From Acanthosepion pharaonis (Eukaryota > Mollusca > Cephalopoda > Sepiida > Sepiidae), in NCBI GenBank assembly GCA_903632075.3, contig CAHIKZ030003327.1:2527501-2591500 (forward strand): DNA of 64,000 nt, given 5' to 3'. The notes under the pieces are model-generated. The model did no database searches and was not told the origin of the DNA. It saw nothing but the letters and a program-made list of their open reading frames with translations. The translations under genes and the position numbers were made by a program. This document shows positions 35,546 to 46,834 of this stretch, in pieces; within the stretch, counting starts at the first letter, position 1; every line of letters starts with the position of its first letter.

Positions 35546-36391
35546 GCAAATCTGTATGAACGAGAGACAAAGCATGATCCATAGATCCCCGATTATCATC
35601 TGCGGATATAATAATATATATATTATTACATGGGTAAACAATAGGGTAAATTCTGGATATGTTGGGGCATATTCTAGCTTAGCTCATCCTATACTCGGAA
35701 TGTATAAATTGATCTAGCCTAACATATACCCCGAGTATAAAATAGCCTATCCTACAATAAACCGGGTATACTCTGTGCGAGGGGTAAATCTTCGGTTGGT
35801 ACATTTGGTAGACTGGGATTTGAGAAAGACAGTTCCTTGCAAGTTATACGTTGAATGTGAACTAGTTTATTGCATACTCTCAGTTTGCATTCATAGTTTT
35901 GGAAATGATTCCAACGAAGGAGAAAAAAAGAAATTCAGTCCCAACTTATGGGAATATATCCATATATATTCATATATATGAATTCATGTTTACTTTACTG
36001 GTAGTTACATTCTGGATAACAATCTCGACCTGATTCTGGCTAATTGTCCTCTGATAGACTTTATCTAGAGAAACACACACACACACATATATATATAGTA
36101 AGTAAAATGAATATACATAATAACGTATACGATTTTATATCGGCTCGTAATTGCCACAATTGACACGTTATAAATTTCATAAATTAAAACGATTTAAGTT
36201 TATAATATCTTAACACCCAGCCCCATAAAGGAAAAATTAAAATACAAAGGTTTTCTTGAAATTTAGCACTAAGGATCTTGATGCAATACAAGGATTCATA
36301 GGAAAAAAAATATTTTGCATGTCGTTGAGTCGGCGGTGTTGAGTGAGAGGCGTTGAGTCGGCGGTGTTGAGTGTGTGACGTTGAGTTGGTG

Positions 36392-36394
<3 letters not shown>
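35546..36394. other. unassigned sequence
   Basis: AT-rich, with a short CA/TA patch at about 36073-36098 and a three-fold GAGTCGGCGGTGTTGAGTG-type repeat at about 36328-36390. No gene recognised. Confidence 0.5.

Positions 36395-36444
<50 letters not shown>
36395..36444. repeat. (TA)n microsatellite
   Basis: About 25 TA units. Confidence 0.96.
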
Positions 36445-36446
<2 letters not shown>

Positions 36447-36599
36447 CTAATGTTGAAGACTGTTTTTGAAGCCAAATTTTCTGGTTTTTCAGTAGTTTGC
36501 TGATAAAGGGAATTAAGGCAAGCAGGCTTTGTGGTCGAGTGGTCAATATCGACGATATGGATAGAGCTTTAATAGAATTAACTAAAAAGTTTTTTACTG

Positions 36600-36657
36600 A
36601 ACTCATATTTACTTCAAAGTTTCGTGTTTACATAGATGCAACCAACTCCTCAGGACA
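36600..36657 (-). ncRNA. hammerhead-like motif, left arm
   Basis: Minus strand: intact CTGAGGA core (36647-36653), GAAA (36620-36623), and ACTT...AAGT able to form stem III. Stem II is weakened by mismatches compared with the right arm. Confidence 0.4.
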
Positions 36658-36674
36658 GAATCAGACAATTTGAC

Positions 36675-36729
36675 CCTGTTTTGAGGAGTGGTTACATCTA
36701 CGTAACCCCGAAACTTTGAAGTAAACATG
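36675..36729 (+). ncRNA. hammerhead-like motif, right arm
   Basis: Plus strand: TTGAGGA at 36681-36687 (first core base C changed to T). Stem II is GTGGTTAC with GTAACCCC, eight positions with one mismatch, directly against the core. GAAA is at 36710-36713. Stem III ACT/AGT leads to GTA with possible cleavage after 36723. Stem I pairs TGTT with AACA. The C-to-T core change should reduce or abolish activity. Confidence 0.48.
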
Positions 36730-36994
36730 AGTTAAGAGAAAAACCTTTTTCATTAATTCTATATACAGGGTGACAATAGAGTCACAATACAGTTACTTAT
36801 AATAAAAAAGCAAAACATTGAAGCAGGTGGCTTGCAGTTCGAACAGTATCAGTAATTAATTTACTATTGTTTACTATAACATTTTATTGTTACTAACTAG
36901 AATTAACCAGAAACCTTAAATTTCTGCACTGTTGATTTATCGATTTCTCTTAATTGTTATTGTATATAAATGTATAGTGACTTTATTGCCATCC

Positions 36995-36997
<3 letters not shown>

Positions 36998-37036
<39 letters not shown>
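36998..37036. repeat. (TA)n microsatellite
   Basis: About 19 TA units. Confidence 0.95.
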
Positions 37037-37039
<3 letters not shown>

Positions 37040-37387
37040 TTAAGGTGTGCTCTATTTATGGAAGAAAGTGCCCAATATCATAGATAGAGCGTATGTAAAT
37101 ATAGATATAAAAGTGAACATAGAAGTCAACTCTCAGAGGCGACAGGCTGTTTCATGCTAGACGCAATCGTCAGGCGCAGGATAGATAGATAGATATACTA
37201 GTTTGATCGTTGTTCGAAGTAAAGTATATAACTTTTACAAAAGATCAAAATATGTATTTATATATTTAAGTAGACAAATGTAAATTTTTAACATTTGTTT
37301 TGTTTAGACCAGTGATAAATATTTATGTGCGTTCGTACAAATACCCACAGAAATATACACGCACACACAAATACATACATATATACA

Positions 37388-37388
<1 letters not shown>
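37037..37388. other. unassigned sequence
   Basis: Only a short (GATA)n at about 37178-37193 and a CA-rich stretch at 37360-37375 seen. Confidence 0.5.

Positions 37389-37452
<64 letters not shown>
37389..37452. repeat. (CT)n(TA)n compound microsatellite
   Basis: CT units with one interruption, then TA units. Confidence 0.95.
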
Positions 37453-37454
<2 letters not shown>

Positions 37455-37970
37455 CTTGTTTTAATAATTTTACCTCAAGCAAGGCAATACTGGCACTAAA
37501 AAACAGAAGTGCTACTGGGACTAGAAGAGAATCAGAAGACTTTCGTGAGGGGAAGTAAGGAATGGACAATAAAGGAACATGAATCAGGAAGACAGACGAT
37601 TGCGATCGATGTTGCATTTAATTTTTTTATATTGTAGGTGTATGGGGAAGCAAGAATTCGGAAGGAATTTGCAAGGAAATTATGGAACAGAACAAACGGT
37701 TGCATCTAAACAGTTCAACATTAAAACGATGACACCTAGTTGTAAATCTAGTAACACGATTAAATTCATTCAGTCGAGGCACTAAGTAGAAAAAAGGCTC
37801 AACAGAAGAGGTGACATGAAAACATAGAAAAGACAGAGGGAAGCCACGTGAGAGAAAGTGACTGAAGACAAGATGACAGATCAGGAAGGAATTTTGTCAA
37901 GAACTTCGGTATATGCCGTTCTGAGTCGACTTCCGATAAGTATTGTGAAAATAAATTGTATTTAACACAA
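37453..37970. other. unassigned sequence
   Basis: Not low-complexity, but no recognised gene. Plus frames at 37579-37785 have no known motif. Confidence 0.45.
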
Positions 37971-38104
37971 TATATATATATATATATATATATAATGACA
38001 TTAAACGTTACTTTTAATGGACATCCACATTTGAATAGATGTGTTTATTTATCAATAAATAAATGGAACGTCTTCTCGGACACTAAATTAACGTTTAATG
38101 TCAT
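37971..38104. repeat. (TA)n and small fold-back element
   Basis: TA tract at 37971-37994. ATGACATTAAACGTTA at 37994 recurs in reverse complement at about 38089-38104. Confidence 0.65.
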
Positions 38105-38869
38105 AAAATCTATCGGATTAATCAATAAAAATCCTTTACAACTTTACAACTCAAAATCTCCACTTTTTTCTACCTCCTTTTTCATTCATATCAGGCACTT
38201 CGTTCTACCTTGAGTGGCTCTTGAGTCTTACATTGGTCTAATTCTTGTATTAGGTGAACTTTAGTAAGAAAGAAATGTGCACAAACATTCGAAAATTCCG
38301 ACCCAAAGATGAGCGAGTCTTTCATTGAAGAACAAAGAACAACATTTTGATTCTAATCACTTCGCTGAACGAATTAAAATACTGATTGCTCGACAAATTA
38401 AGGGTTTAAAATGAAGTTTGCTTTCTCCACATCCTTGTCACAATTTATTTCATCAATGGATCCATTTTTGAAACTCCAAGGGGCTCTGAGAAACATTTTA
38501 ACATATACAACGCCGATGAAAATTTAACTCTGTTCGTAAACTATATCTTTTGATAATACTTGACGCCCCCACCCATTTGCACCCTGGAAGGAGTTGTTAA
38601 TCTCACTAGTACTCATTTGCCGAGTTAACCATTAAGCCGAACCTGCAAGAGAAACAGCTTTGTTTTTTTGTTATTGCTTAGGTTAAGCGTTATTTTCATT
38701 ATGGGTTTATGTTTGTTTATACAGTTTTTATTTGTTTATATTGGTTTTATTTTATTTTTTCGTCAGTCTTGACAAAATGGCTGAAAGGACTGGAGTTTTT
38801 TTTTTTCCTTACAGATTATTGACAAGGTGACAAACCTCTCTCTCTCTCTCTTGCATACTCGCTCTCTAC

Positions 38870-38876
<7 letters not shown>
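38105..38876. other. unassigned sequence
   Basis: No feature recognised. Confidence 0.5.

Positions 38877-38945
<69 letters not shown>
38877..38945. repeat. (TA)n microsatellite
   Basis: About 34 TA units. Confidence 0.97.
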
Positions 38946-38949
<4 letters not shown>

Positions 38950-39479
38950 CTCGCAGTCTCTTTTCTCTACACCATTCTCTATATCAAGCTCTCTCGCAAT
39001 TTACTTCTCTCAGATGTTAGTCTTGTGCCCCGAGGTGTCAAGAGTTTTTTGTTTATTTATATATTTCCCTGTATGTAAGTTTCTTGACACAGAGATAGAT
39101 AGATAGATAGATAAGGACAAATACTAAATAGACGTAAGATAGAAGTAATTTCAAACAAAATATGCTGTACTTATTAAAAGTGAGAATAACTTACTTAGAT
39201 AAAATGTTCTTGAAAGTGTGTTTACTGATTCTTGCCTGAACATGAATTTACACCCTAGATTTATTTTCAAATATTTCCTTCATTAAAAGAAAAGCTCCCA
39301 TCTCAAGCCAATAATACTTATGCATGATCATAAAAAGTTAGTTTAAATATTTCTAGACGTGCCCATATGTATGTGTGTGTGTGTGTGTGTGCATGTGCGT
39401 GTGTGTGCGTTTGTGCAGAGAGAGAAAGAGAGACAGTGAGAAATAGAATATATAGGATCAGGATCAAATAAAAAGAAAC
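38946..39479. other. unassigned sequence
   Basis: A short (GATA)n at 39092-39111 and a degenerate (TG)n at 39370-39412; nothing else recognised. Confidence 0.5.
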
Positions 39480-39817
39480 TGATTAATTTATTTGTTTGTT
39501 TTACAACATATCAACACTTTATTTAAAAACCAGAAAATATTTTAAACTGTAAATTTTTTTTTGAGGGGATAATAATGATTTAGTGATAAAAGTCTTACTA
39601 ATTAACCCATAACTGGGGGAAAATAGGTGGTTTCATACCTTTCCCAAGAGAATTTGCGTGTAAGTGAATATAACGAACCCGACAGGAATTTGAACTCGGC
39701 TCCGTGATTAACAATTCTGAGCCATTATCCATTACATCACCCGCACATCCACACCGCACCTGATATTCCAGATCGGTCACTCACTTCGGTACTGACGTTG
39801 TTTAACTTTGGTGATTG
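39480..39817 (-). mobile_element. 5S rRNA/tRNA chimeric SINE, copy 5
   Basis: Minus strand: a shortened 5S-like head (AAGTTAAACAACGTCAGTAC, then GAGTGACCG), a tRNA-like body with GTGATGTAATGGATAATGG and B-box-like AGTTCAAATTCC, and the tail ATTTTCTGGTTTTTAAATAA. The 5' end is cut where the decayed Tc1 fragment begins. Confidence 0.75.
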
Positions 39818-40345
39818 GCAAAACTCCCACAAATTCTCGATATTACCTGGGTTTCTTGTACGCACTTGCTTCTTTCACATGAATCACAGATTTTCAATTG
39901 CGTTTAGATTAGGACTTTGACTAGGCCGTTCCAAGACTTGAATTTTTTTTACGATGCCATTCTTTTGGGCATTTGTTTTGATGCTTCTGATCATTGTCCT
40001 GTTGGAAAATTTGGCCCTGACCTAATCCCAAATTTTGAACTGAGGTCAAGATACTTTCATTCAAAATTACTTGGCATATTGCAGAGTCGATTGTGCAGGC
40101 AATGTATACTGTTTTGCCTGTTCCAGCTGTAGCAAATCATAATGCTGTCACCGCCATGATTAATGGTTGGTATCAATTTCTTCTATTCAAAAGCCGTATT
40201 AGGAGATCACCAGCTATATCCCCTATTGTTCATCCCGAAAATCTCGAGTTTGGTCTCATCCGATCATAAAACATTTTTCCAGAATGTTTCTAATTTATTA
40301 ATTAATATGAGCTTTGACATAGTTGAGGCGATCATGCTTGTAATT
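39818..40345 (-). pseudogene. decayed Tc1 (DD34E-type) transposase, catalytic half
   Basis: The minus strand, across several stops and frameshifts, reads FWKNVL*SDETKLEIFG, then INHGGDSIM, QQDNDQKH, KEWHRKK and PSQSPNLNAIENL. These correspond to the catalytic D, D and E segments of Tc1 transposases, with SPNLNAIE in place of the usual SPDLNPIE. The spacing fits DD34E, so it is a different family from the DD37E element at 15.6 kb. Confidence 0.7.
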
Positions 40346-40386
40346 AGCAAACTCTTAAGAAAAGAATGTATGTCTTCGAAAAAATA

Positions 40387-40555
40387 TCAGAGGTACGCAA
40401 TTATTTGAGGACGCATTTGTCTAGTGACGCAAATGTCTAAGGACGCAACTGTCCGGTACGCAACTGTCCGGTACGCAACTGTCCAGTACGCAAATATCCG
40501 AGACGCAACTGTCCGGTACGCAACTGTCCGAAACCGAACTGTCCGTCCACCGCAG
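40387..40555. repeat. 15/16-bp minisatellite
   Basis: About ten units of ACGCAACTGTCCGGT with 15- and 16-base versions. The reverse complement shares the core GGACA[G/T]TTG with the larger array at 48.6 kb. Confidence 0.85.
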
Positions 40556-40624
40556 TGTATCCTGCCGTCAAACAATATAATTCATTGTGTATGCAAAAGT
40601 GTGCATTTAGAGACTAAATTAAAA

Positions 40625-40990
40625 TAATGTATATGCAAAGATCAAAAGAACTTTTTGAAGTTTTAAAAATCGAATAATTGAAACCTATAATGATGGAGAA
40701 GCCGACAAAAAGCTATCAAAACGATTTGGTGTGCACTTCTCCAATAAATTATTTCTAAATGGAAGGCCTTTGGTATGACAGCATGACAATCAAGAAGTAA
40801 CCGTCTGTGAAATATAACAAAAAGAGTAAGTAGACATCTAGTTCAAGAAACCCAGATAAATCCTTCTGTGACTTTTGTGGTTCTACAATACTCGCCAATG
40901 TTGGAATCAACGTGCGTACGTCTACAGTGCGACGACATCTAAACAATGCCGGTCTTCATGACAGAAGGCCTAGAAAAAGCGACCAATTTT
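40625..40990 (+). pseudogene. decayed Tc1 transposase, N-terminal half
   Basis: The plus strand, in broken frames, reads QRSKELFEVLK, then KPTKSYQNDLVC, MEGLWYDS, RHLVQETQINPSVT and NVRTSTVRRHLNNAGLHDRR. The last is the typical end of the second helix-turn-helix region. It faces the catalytic fragment at 39818-40345, so the two halves are inverted relative to each other with the minisatellite between. Confidence 0.6.
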
Positions 40991-42068
40991 CACCACTAAC
41001 ACTGATTTATTTACTGCTGACTTTGATCCGTCTTAATGAAACACCCTTTAGTTTAGAGCGATTGCACAATGCTTTGCAATATGCTTTATTTTGTCAAAAT
41101 CCCTCTACCTGGAAATTAATTGAAACATTGAAAAGGGAGAGGGCCATTGCCTTAAAGAAAAAGTGACTTTCAAAGAGGTATTCTCGTACGGCAGAAAAAT
41201 AGAAATGGAAATAAGAGAATCATGGCGCTATTTCATAAGTCTACTCCTGAAAACAAGATAAATTTCTTAAAAGGGGCACAAATGTCCAGTACACGTAACT
41301 GTCATTTTTTATTTTTACATGTACACAAAAATTATTTGCACTGGTATCCATGTAAAACAAAAATACAGAGTGTAAATGTAAGTGTTTACTTAACTTACTC
41401 TTAATTTTTAACTAATATTTTTATTCTAGCTTGGTAAAAAATTTTTGAAAGTTTTTCTTAATGAATATATAGTTTAAGATTTGTTGATTATCTGGAAAAA
41501 GAAACAATTATTTTAAATATTATCTTAGAGATTCACTTTTGTACAACACTGTATATATTTATATATAGATATGTGCAAATGAGTATTCAAATTATTTTGA
41601 ATTGGGATTGATTTATGTATCATATTTTGAATAACATGACTTCATGGATTTAACTGTTTTCTTTTCATTTTTTCGTATTTTTGTTGTCATGTATTTTGCT
41701 TTTGGAAATAAAATAATAACAAAAAAATATCGTGTTTACTCACACAATTTGATGAAATAACATTTGAAGACGTGGTAACCTTGACTCTTCCATTCATGTT
41801 ACATGTCTTTACGATCGGAGGCGGTGTTTAATGATCAGTGATTCGATGATTTGGCGGTAGATTTCTTTCCAGGAATTTGGTGTTGGTCACGCAGTAATTG
41901 GATTTGATGTTCAAAATTGAACGACGCTTTTGCTGGTGAAAGCGTTGCAAGAGTTGGTTGGAAGTGAAACAAAATCAGACGAGAAAAAAGTCCCGATGGC
42001 GTGAATTTGTTTCTGGTGGAACTCAACTTACCTGGAAGTTATCCAAACTTGATTTCATTGACATTTCT

Positions 42069-42071
<3 letters not shown>
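40991..42071. other. unassigned sequence
   Basis: No recognised gene or family. A plus frame to 41166 continues from the Tc1 fragment but its later residues do not resemble transposase. Confidence 0.45.

Positions 42072-42152
<81 letters not shown>
42072..42152. repeat. (CA)n(TA)n compound microsatellite
   Basis: About 14 CA units then about 26 TA units. Confidence 0.97.
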
Positions 42153-42154
<2 letters not shown>

Positions 42155-42156
<2 letters not shown>

Positions 42157-42893
42157 CATCGATCATTTCAGCTCCCTCTCCCTGGACACCGAGATCACCT
42201 CCAAGATACGGAAAACCGCCGCAGTCATGGCCAAGTTAACAAGCGCGTCTGGAACAACAGACAGCTGACGGAGAACACCACGCTACAAGTCTACTGGGCC
42301 TGCGTCCTCAGCACCCTTCTGCACGGCAGCGAGTCCTGGACAACTTAAGCCACTCAGGAGAAGAGGTTAAACACCTTTCACCTCCGCTGCCTCAGACGTC
42401 TCCTACACATTAAGTGACAAGACTGGGTCACTAACACAGTGGTCCTCTAACGTGCTGGCATCCCCAGCCTGTTCACGCTGCTCTGCCAAAGATGTCTCAG
42501 ATGGCTGGGACACGTACGCCGCATGGGTGCCGGCCGCATCCCAAGAGTCATCCTGTACGGAGAGCTGTCTAGGAGGTCCCGCCCAAATGGTAGACCTCAG
42601 CTCCGCTTCAAGGATGTCTGCAAACGAGACATAAAGCTGGCCGACATCGACCCCAACACCTGGGAGGCCGCGGTTGACGATTGTCAGCTTTGGAGAGCCA
42701 CAGTCAGTGACGGCGTCACGATTGCAGAAGCTGCGAGGGAAGATCAGCAAGCAGCAAAGAGAGCCAGGAGAAAAACAAGGACAGCCTCAGTCTCCGTGTC
42801 ATCCTGTTTCATCTGACCCATGTGCCTGAGAGACTGCCGCTCCAGAGTTGGACTACACAGTCACCAGAGGCGATGTAACTCCATCGCCTAGAA
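42155..42893 (+). pseudogene. LINE 3' end with C-terminal zinc-finger-like motif
   Basis: GC-rich compared with its surroundings. The plus strand reads MAKLNKRVWNNRQLTENTTL, QVYWACVLSTLLHGSESWTT and a stop; then RLNTFHLRCLRRLLHIK, AGIPSLFTLLCQRCLRWLGH and VRRMGAGRIPRVILYGELSR; then GRPQLRFKDVCKRDIKLADI. It ends with CLRDCRSRVGLHSHQRRC and a TAG near 42891. This is the region after the reverse transcriptase core in a common invertebrate LINE type (AGIPS.F.LL..RRLRWLGHV), and the last motif has Cys/His spacing like its C-terminal zinc finger. At least two in-frame stops. The 5' side is cut at the (TA)n tract. Confidence 0.82.
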
Positions 42894-43204
42894 TTTAAAA
42901 AAAAAAATAATAAGCGCTACTCCATCGTCTCCTGAGACGGACGGATGCCTACGATGACGGCGATATATACATAGTTGGTTGTAAGTTTTGGAAACAGTTT
43001 GATTTAAGAAATTGTCGGTTATTATATTGATTAAAGTCATGAAAGTTTTTTTATGTTGGTTGTTTGTTAGTATTTTAAACGGATTTGTGTCGCTACAATT
43101 TGTTAGTATGTACATATTGTTGGTAATTTATATAAAACTATATTGCTGGTATTTTTTTATAAAATATATTTTTATATTTTCATCATGTTTTTTTTTTGGG
43201 GGGG
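42894..43204. other. unassigned sequence
   Basis: Probably the 3' untranslated part of the preceding LINE for the first ~70 bases; AT-rich beyond. Confidence 0.4.
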
Positions 43205-43690
43205 TACTAATTGCCCATAGATGGGACACTTATAAGTACTACGACCCCAGATCAAGGGTTAACTGACTTATTAGCTCGGAACAAGATCTATTAAGAGGTC
43301 GTTTCACGCTCCTTATAACCTCCAGTCTCCTAATAAGAGGTTTGGCTGCCGGATGTACTTTATCGTCAAACCATGGACTACGAAAACAAAAAGTATCGTG
43401 CAGAAAATTAAAACTGAACATCGCATGTCGATGTGTTTCGTGCAATCAATGGAGATAATGCTGAAGTGTGTTGATATGTATATATAATGCTCTGTTTATT
43501 GATATTTTCTAATAAATCATGAACAGTTATCCGGATTTTTTTCATTTTTAAGAATTTAAAATATTGTACAGATAATTTATGGACATCGTGTATATTACAA
43601 GAAACAAAACTCGATTTACATGAAGTCCGGAGGACCAAACGAACGAAACGTTAGGATGACAAAAAAGATGAAGACAAGAGTTCGCATCTA
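43205..43690 (-). repeat. dispersed repeat shared with 59.2 kb
   Basis: The minus strand reads ACGATAAAGTACATCCGGCAGC, here in two parts (ACGATAAAGTACATC, CCGGCAGCC), and further on ATCTATGGGCAATTAGTA; both blocks recur on the plus strand at about 59215-59350. The minus frame contains PWFDDKVHPAAKPLIRRLEV. At 43620-43660 ATGAAGTCCGGAGGACC and CGAAACGTT form a degenerate version of the CTGAAGA...CGAAAC motif. Confidence 0.4.
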
Positions 43691-43923
43691 AATTAATATA
43701 AATAATGATGACTCTTCATCCCCCAAATTCAAACGGCAAAGAAAACTCTACCGGCTTTTTTAATTGTGAGATTAAAAGCATAAAAATTTTGCTGACATAG
43801 CCTAGGAATGAACACCCAGCTGAGCCAAAAGGCAGATTTCTTGTCAGTTATTATTCCTTCAACAACCATAAAAATGCATACATATTTTGGGCTATCACAT
43901 ATTACATATGAAATTTCAAATAT
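43691..43923. other. unassigned sequence
   Basis: No feature recognised. Confidence 0.5.
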
Positions 43924-43947
43924 CACACACACACACACACACAAAAA

Positions 43948-44045
<98 letters not shown>

Positions 44046-44196
44046 GATCTCATATATAAATATATATATGAAAGATCTCATATATATACATATATATGAA
44101 AGTTCTTATATATATATACATATATATATTAAAGATCTCATATATATATGAAAGATTTCATATATATATGTATATGAAATATATATATATGAAATA

Positions 44197-44249
<53 letters not shown>

Positions 44250-44320
44250 ATATATATATGCGAAAGATCTCATATATATATGTGAATGATCTCATATATA
44301 AATATATATCAAAAGATCTC

Positions 44321-44350
<30 letters not shown>
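43924..44350. repeat. (CA)n(TA)n plus GAAAGATCTCATATA minisatellite
   Basis: CA units to 43963, TA units to about 44041, then about a dozen irregular copies of GAAAGATCTCATATATA separated by TA runs, to 44350. Confidence 0.92.
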
Positions 44351-44351
<1 letters not shown>

Positions 44352-45059
44352 CTAGTGTTAGCTCAAGTGTTGTCAGATTAGCTTTTTGATCGGTAATATA
44401 AAAGTGGTATATATGAAGTTGGTATTTATCAGATAAGTAAAACAAACAAACAAACTTAAAAAGATTACACGAAAAGCGAAAAAAATGTCTTTCCTTTCCC
44501 GCCTTATCTTACTTTTATTCGCTTGATTTCCTAACAACAAAATAAAGGCAAATAAAAACGTCACGGAATCGTCGTTGTATCACGTGTCACAAAAACGGGA
44601 TGATCACCTGTGCAATGCGACCAGCCAACACACCTGAATGTCTCCGCTTCAAAGTCAAATATCTGTTTTTTTCCTACGATTTTCGATCTTATTTCGATGT
44701 GGATGTCTTGAAATCACATTACTTTACGCCAAGTGAATCTCAAGTAAATATAGCCAGGAAGCTATAGATTTCACTCAGCAACATCAGAGATTTTACAGAT
44801 TACCAACTTGTAGGCGTACCAGAATTTCAATTCTAATTATCGTAGTGGTGAGATTAAACTTTTCCTTGCAAGAAATATTCAAAATTTACTGACCAACTAT
44901 TTAGCGTTACTATAGGTTGAAATTTATAAAATCACTTTAATTACAACAGCTTTTAAAGGAGTTAAAACTAACCAGCTGATTAATCAAAGACTAGAAACAC
45001 GCCTGGCTTTCGAGAACATCGCATCTGTTGAAAAGAAAAATGATATATCAGGAGGCAAC
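44351..45059. other. unassigned sequence
   Basis: AT-rich; nothing recognised. Confidence 0.5.
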
Positions 45060-45330
45060 GAAAATTCTGTGCGCCTCCAGAACACCTGGTGGCAGGCAAG
45101 GGCAGCAGAAATCCAACAATATTTGGGCAAACGGGATATGCGATACTTTTATACGTCCACGAAGGAAAACTTTTTAAGAGAATTAGACTTCTAAGTCCAC
45201 TAAGTGTTGCTGAGATTTCTAATACTGATGGCAGTTTCCTTGCAGCTCTTTTGTTTTTAGTCGTGTGGAAAATGCAAATGTGTTACTTTCAATTTTACTT
45301 TTTGGCGTTATTGGGATTTTTCAAATGATG
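45060..45330 (+). pseudogene. LINE fragment upstream of reverse transcriptase
   Basis: NTWWQARAAEIQQYLGKRDM, RYFYTSTK and later NTDGS resemble the linker between endonuclease and reverse transcriptase in LINEs of the 42155-42893 type (W...KA.EIQ.YAD...FY..IK). Frameshift near 45170. It could be a piece of the same family in the same orientation. Confidence 0.4.
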
Positions 45331-45624
45331 TGCTTTTTGCTATTCAATAAAGCTCTTTGTCTGATAACGCCAGCCTATAGAGAGGGTTGTCTCCTTTAAG
45401 ACATAAAATATTAATTTGATAGATCTGAAAAAACGGTAGCATTTCTGAACGGGTTTTGTGCCAAGCATGACATCCTTATGAGAACTGAGATCAAACAAGG
45501 CTGTTTAAGAACATGATTTGAATTCAAACGTTAATATTTTGGTTTTGTAACATTTTGTAGATTTCGTCTAGTTTTCTTGTTTAATAAAATGTTTTCATGA
45601 CCCAACACCACACTAGTTTAGGTT

Positions 45625-45925
45625 TCTCTCTATCTCTATCTCTATCTCCCCCTCTTCCTCTCTCCCTCTCTCTATCTCTATCTCTATTTCCATCTCCCCC
45701 TCTTCCTCTCTCCCTCTCTCTATCTCGATCTCTATTTCCATCTCCCCCTCTTCCTCTCTCCCTCTCTCTATCTCTATCTCTATTTCCATCTCCCCATCTT
45801 CCTCTCTCCCTCTCTCTATCTCTATCTCTATTTCCATCTCCCCCTCTCCCTCTCTCTATTTCAATCTCCCCCTCCCTCTTTCCCTCTCTCTATTTCCATC
45901 TCCCCCTCTTCCTCTCTCTCTGTCA
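45625..45925. repeat. 48-bp pyrimidine-rich minisatellite
   Basis: About six units of TCTCCCCCTCTTCCTCTC plus CTATCTCTATCTCTATTTCC-like sequence. The unit is a multiple of three, so frames stay open (EIEIERGREEEGE-like on the minus strand); not a gene. Confidence 0.93.
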
Positions 45926-46282
45926 CGCACATACACACGCAAAAACATACATAATTTAATTTGAACAGTAAAGAAAAATAAATAAACAGAAAATATAGAA
46001 AAAGTGCAGTTTTTCAAAATCTTCCACGGCAAATTCATGTCCAAGTTCTTACTACAGTTTACCTTTCTTCAGAAATCTTCTGTTATCTTAATATGGAGTA
46101 TTTAAAAACAACAGTGAGAAAACAAAAAAAAAAAACAAGGAAAGGGAATGAAATCTGTTGAGTGGTTCGTCTAGACCCGTTGAACGCCAGAAATGAAAAA
46201 TTTATCGTTCTTCTGTCTTCAGGGTTTTCTTTCGGTGCATAATTATAAGAGATGTTTCCGTTTATCACATCCACCTTCCCTA

Positions 46283-46283
<1 letters not shown>
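45926..46283. other. unassigned sequence
   Basis: AT-rich; nothing recognised. Confidence 0.5.

Positions 46284-46361
<78 letters not shown>
46284..46361. repeat. (CA)n(TA)n compound microsatellite
   Basis: About 18 CA units then about 20 TA units. Confidence 0.97.
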
Positions 46362-46363
<2 letters not shown>

Positions 46364-46695
46364 CCATTGATAAGAAAATACTTTAGTCCTATGAAGTTCT
46401 TCTAGAAAATCAAATGGGTTTTCCATTTTGTCATTCAATTACCTAACATCCAATATAACTCTAGACTCAGACTTCCATGGAACAACAATCATCATGTGGA
46501 TAAAATTATATGTATATTTTGACTCTTGCTTTTGAAACATGAGAACTCTTATGTAGCGAAACAATCATATTTTTTTTTTAATAATTATAATTTAAACTCT
46601 ACTTCTGTATGGAGCACGTTTTAAAATAAAACAAAATATTAAAGAACCCCGGATTATTTACCTAACGTGTTCTTTCCTATTTTCCTACATATTTT

Positions 46696-46699
<4 letters not shown>
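46362..46699. other. unassigned sequence
   Basis: No feature recognised. Confidence 0.5.

Positions 46700-46778
<79 letters not shown>
46700..46778. repeat. (CA)n(TA)n compound microsatellite
   Basis: About 19 CA units then about 20 TA units. Confidence 0.97.
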
Positions 46779-46779
<1 letters not shown>

Positions 46780-46834
46780 ACATTTTATGTTTATACATTC
46801 TTTTTATAGATACAAATATTTAAGTAAATGCGCT

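Larger units (their letters stand above)
36565..36750. repeat. palindromic fold-back element
   Basis: ACTTCAAAGTTTCG at 36611 and its reverse complement at 36709 sit inside arms of ~75 bases that match with a few changes. The loop is only about 35 bases. Both arms contain the hammerhead-like sequence. Confidence 0.82.

Noticed and set aside
38560..38660. tRNA-like sequence on the minus strand
   Set aside because: An A-box-like GGCTTAATGGTTAA is present but no convincing B box at the right distance.
45597..45959. Ser/Leu/Pro-rich or Glu/Ile/Arg-rich proteins
   Set aside because: Produced by a 48-bp pyrimidine-rich tandem repeat whose length is a multiple of three.
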